Shown: piece after piece, positions 6,201 to 7,554 of the stretch
How positions within the stretch are numbered: position 1 is the first letter of the stretch
Layout of the letters: the number at the start of each line of letters is the position of its first letter
Assembly (NCBI GenBank): GCA_913031555.1
Contig: CAJWDO010000072.1
Coordinates: 1-7,554, forward strand
Length of the DNA stretch: 7,554 nt
Direction of reading: 5' to 3'
DNA from: an uncultured Alphaproteobacteria bacterium
GTDB lineage: Bacteria; Pseudomonadota; Alphaproteobacteria; Puniceispirillales; Puniceispirillaceae
Program-made: the position numbers and the translations under genes
The notes under the pieces: generated by a model
Database searches by the model: none
Told to the model about the DNA's origin: nothing
What the model saw: the letters and a program-made list of their open reading frames with translations, nothing else

Positions 6201-6214
6201 TGTCATCGCATGAC

Positions 6215-6290
6215 GGGCGCGTAGCTCAGTTGGTAGAGCAAGTGACTTTTAATCACTGGGTCACAGGTTCGAATCCTGTCGCGCTCACCA
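6215..6290 (+). tRNA. tRNA-Lys (anticodon UUU)
   Basis: All arms can be folded by eye. The 7-bp acceptor stem pairs GGGCGCG (6215-6221) with CGCGCTC (6280-6286), with one G-U pair. The D arm has GCTC/GAGC, and the anticodon stem is AGTGA/TCACT around loop CTTTTAA, placing TTT at 6248-6250. The T arm is ACAGG-TTCGAAT-CCTGT. The discriminator A is at 6287 and the CCA end is encoded at 6288-6290. It is 76 bases long with no intron. It decodes AAA, and AAG by wobble. It has its own terminator immediately downstream. Confidence 0.98.
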
Positions 6291-6293
6291 TTC

Positions 6294-6331
6294 AAAGCCG
6301 GTGTAATCATTGTGATTATACCGGCTTTTTT
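6294..6331 (+). terminator. Intrinsic terminator of tRNA-Lys
   Basis: The arms at 6294-6309 and 6313-6328 form a 16-bp stem with one G-U pair and a TTG loop, and six T residues run over 6326-6331. It begins four bases after the CCA end, so the tRNA is a single-gene transcript insulated from thiM. Confidence 0.93.
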
Positions 6332-6420
6332 GTGACAGGTTTCGGGTGGTGCGCTTCTCTGGTCACGGCGATTGCCTTGGCCCCAAAGTGTTTGTAACGC
6401 ACATGATGATGATATGCGGG

Positions 6421-6448
6421 TTGACTTTGCCCGGCCTGTAATCATTAT
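6421..6448 (+). promoter_or_regulatory. Candidate promoter for the TPP riboswitch-thiM transcript
   Basis: TTGACT (6421-6426, 5 of 6) and CATTAT (6443-6448, 4 of 6) are 16 bases apart. The predicted start near 6455 falls at the 5' edge of the riboswitch, which supports the call. The bases between the tRNA terminator and this promoter (6332-6420) show no other feature. Confidence 0.5.
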
Positions 6449-6450
6449 TG

Positions 6451-6527
6451 GCGCTTGGCAGGGGTGCCCGAAACGGGCTGAGAAATACCCTTAAACCTGA
6501 ACCAGATAATGCTGGCGGAGGAAGCCG
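6451..6527 (+). ncRNA. TPP riboswitch (THI element)
   Basis: This RNA binds thiamine pyrophosphate and lowers expression of the downstream thiamine gene when the cofactor is plentiful. The conserved blocks are present in order: GGGGTGCCC (6461-6469), a short P3 pairing GCCCG/CGGGC around AAA, CTGAGA (6478-6483), ATACCC (6485-6490, pairing with GGGT for P2), ACCTGA (6495-6500), and CCAGATAATGCTGG (6502-6515) followed by CGGAGGAAGC. P1 can form between GCTT-like bases at 6453-6456 and AAGC at 6522-6525. P3 is minimal, with no extra P3a branch. It lies 60 bases upstream of the thiM start, a direct functional match. Confidence 0.96.
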
Positions 6528-6530
6528 TGG

Positions 6531-6581
6531 ACATCAGAAACCCTGATGTGTCGTGCGCAGTCTCTTCCAGGTGAAAGAGAC
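6531..6581 (+). promoter_or_regulatory. thiM leader hairpins, probable translational expression platform
   Basis: Two perfect 7-bp hairpins follow the aptamer. The first pairs ACATCAG (6531-6537) with CTGATGT (6543-6549). The second pairs GTCTCTT (6560-6566) with AAGAGAC (6575-6581). The second holds the only ribosome-site-like bases before the GTG at 6588: AGGTG (6569-6573) in its loop and GAAAGAGA in its 3' arm. No T-run follows, so control is more likely by blocking translation initiation than by termination. The stems are seen directly; the mechanism is inferred. Confidence 0.6.
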
Positions 6582-6587
6582 AGCACC

Positions 6588-7301
6588 GTGACCAATGTTT
6601 TAACGGAATTACGCGCCAAGGCTCCTCTTGTGCACTGCATCACCAATTACGTGGCGATGAATATTGCCGCGAACACACTGCTGGCAGCCGGCGCGTCGCC
6701 GGCGATGATTCACACAGCCGAGGAAACCGGCGATTTCGCCAGGATCGTTGGCGCCCTGACAGTGAATATTGGCACCATCTCGCCGCCATGGCTGGACGGC
6801 ATGCGTCGTGCTGTTGATGCCGCTAACGCCGCCGGCGTGCCGTGGGTTCTGGACCCGGTGGCGCATTTTGCGACACCCTATCGCAGCGCCGCAGCACAGG
6901 AACTGATGCAGATGAAGCCTACGATCCTGCGTGGCAATGCTTCGGAGATCATCGGACTTGGTGGTGGCCAGTCTGAAGCCAAGGGCGTTGATGCCAAGGA
7001 CCCTGTCGCCGCTGCCGAGGAGGTCGGGATACGGATCGCCAAAGAGAGCGGCAGCGTTGTGGCGATCACAAGCGATGTTGATTTCGTCACCGACGGTACC
7101 CGCGTGGCACGGATAGGTGGCGGATCGCCGATGATGCCGCTTGTGACCGCAATGGGGTGTTCACTGACCTGCCTGATCGGTGCCTTCGCCGCCGTGGCCC
7201 CGCCGATGGAGGCAACCGTGTCCGCACTGACTTTGTTTGCCGAGGCAGGTGATCGTGCCGCGCGTACCGCCAATGGTCCTGGCAGCTTTACACCGCAATT
7301 A
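6588..7301 (+). CDS. thiM: Hydroxyethylthiazole kinase ThiM, C-terminus lost at a sequence junction
   Basis: ThiM phosphorylates 4-methyl-5-(2-hydroxyethyl)thiazole with ATP, allowing salvaged thiazole to enter thiamine synthesis. About 238 family-like residues are present. VHCITNYVAMNIAANTLLA (15-33) and GASPAMIHTAEE (35-46) form the thiazole-binding start, followed by NIGTISPPW (60-68), WVLDPVAHF (86-94), ILRGNASEI (113-121) and TDGTRVARIGGG. TAMGCSLTCLIGAFA (187-201) contains Cys191 of the ATP/anion-hole loop, and GPGSF (230-234) begins the last conserved block. Family members then end with about 20-25 residues such as FLDAL, but here the match stops at about residue 238. The frame stays open to the window edge with Arg-rich sequence of no ThiM character. 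The GTG at 6588 is the only sensible start after the riboswitch. Regulation is by the TPP riboswitch. Other thi genes normally found downstream are absent, consistent with the junction. Confidence 0.93.
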
Positions 7302-7305
7302 CCTC
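7290..7305. other. Probable chimeric junction between bacterial thiM and foreign DNA
   Basis: Up to about 7290 the sequence encodes ThiM in frame with 6588. From about 7294 the meaningful protein lies in a different frame and belongs to an unrelated, eukaryotic-looking dehydrogenase. No insertion-sequence ends, target-site duplication or att-like repeat is visible. The exact breakpoint cannot be fixed, because both frames are open across it. An assembly or cloning artefact is the simplest reading. Confidence 0.75.
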
Positions 7306-7554
7306 CACAAGGCATTCACGATCGGCGCCGGCTGCGTCGCGCTGTCCAAGGTCTGCGAGCCGACGACGCTCCAATACGCGGCGTTCTCATTGGTAGCCTA
7401 CTTCGTGCCACCACTATTATCACCGATCTACAAGAAGCAGCCGGAGACCGGCGCGGTCTTCGTCACGGGCGCCGACAGCGGCATGGGCGAGGCGACGGTG
7501 CTCCACCTGTGCAAGACGTCCGGCTACGACCGCGTCTACGCCGGATGTTTTTCA
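7294..7554 (+). CDS. Short-chain dehydrogenase/reductase N-terminal fragment, eukaryotic-like (RDH/BDH1-type)
   Basis: This frame is open from 7231 to the window edge. Read from 7294 it gives 87 residues. A hydrophobic, Pro-containing segment, LQYAAFSLVAYFVPPLLSPI, resembles the N-terminal membrane anchor of retinol or hydroxybutyrate dehydrogenase-like SDRs. It is followed by KKQPETGAVFVTGADSGMGE, whose TGxxSGxG motif is the Rossmann nucleotide-binding loop. HLCKTSGYDRVYAGCF continues the second strand as in 'GfxVxAGC' of those enzymes. The catalytic Tyr-x3-Lys lies beyond the window. I count 73 of 87 codons ending in G or C. An ATG at 7273 is in frame, but its first codons lie in thiM sequence, so it is probably not the real start. 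The anchor-plus-SDR layout suggests a eukaryote, perhaps an alga; that is inference. The fragment is incomplete at both ends. Confidence 0.65.

Noticed and set aside
6188..6397. 69-codon plus-strand frame containing VAQLVEQ
   Set aside because: It reads through the tRNA itself. This kind of tRNA-derived pseudo-protein is a frequent annotation error.
6203..6445. 80-codon minus-strand frame over the tRNA
   Set aside because: Its translation contains RIRTCDPVIKSHLLYQLSY, which is simply the antisense of a tRNA-Lys gene and a well-known false protein.

Overview
The window is bacterial chromosome, most likely from an alphaproteobacterium. The gene set and order (divergent uvrA/ssb, then gyrA and coaD) and the moderately high GC content fit that class. 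A marine, SAR116-like source is possible, but that is only an impression from the protein sequences. Nothing in the first 7.29 kb looks mobile: there is no transposase, integrase, CRISPR array or phage gene.

Bases 1-3722 hold DNA-maintenance genes. The first 60 codons of uvrA lie on the minus strand and run off the left edge. Divergent from it is a complete ssb with an intrinsic terminator. A promoter region follows that carries an 11-bp perfect inverted repeat over the likely -10 element, then full-length gyrA. coaD (coenzyme A biosynthesis) starts inside the gyrA stop codon through an ATGA overlap, so the two are probably co-transcribed and translationally coupled.

Bases 4232-6057 are a small accessory block of single genes on alternating strands. 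In order they are: a 98-residue minus-strand protein of unknown function, a two-helix membrane protein of the NrtS nitrate/nitrite transporter type, a small minus-strand membrane protein resembling the MotA/TolQ/ExbB channel fold, and a GNAT-type acetyltransferase. They do not form an obvious operon.

Bases 6058-7301 hold tRNA-Lys(UUU) with its own terminator, then a promoter, a TPP riboswitch, two leader hairpins and thiM (hydroxyethylthiazole kinase). This is a standard thiamine-regulated salvage unit. The last hairpin probably controls ribosome access.

At about 7290-7302 the sequence changes character. thiM stops matching its family just short of its C-terminus. A different reading frame then continues to the right edge with a membrane-anchor-like N-terminus and the nucleotide-binding motif of a short-chain dehydrogenase of animal/algal (RDH/BDH1-like) type, with about 84% G or C at third codon positions. 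The simplest explanation is an assembly or cloning chimera with eukaryotic DNA. A real recombination event is possible but less likely. No convincing new multi-gene system is visible. The best leads are this junction, the gyrA promoter palindrome, the inverted repeat before the tRNA and the small membrane-protein cluster.
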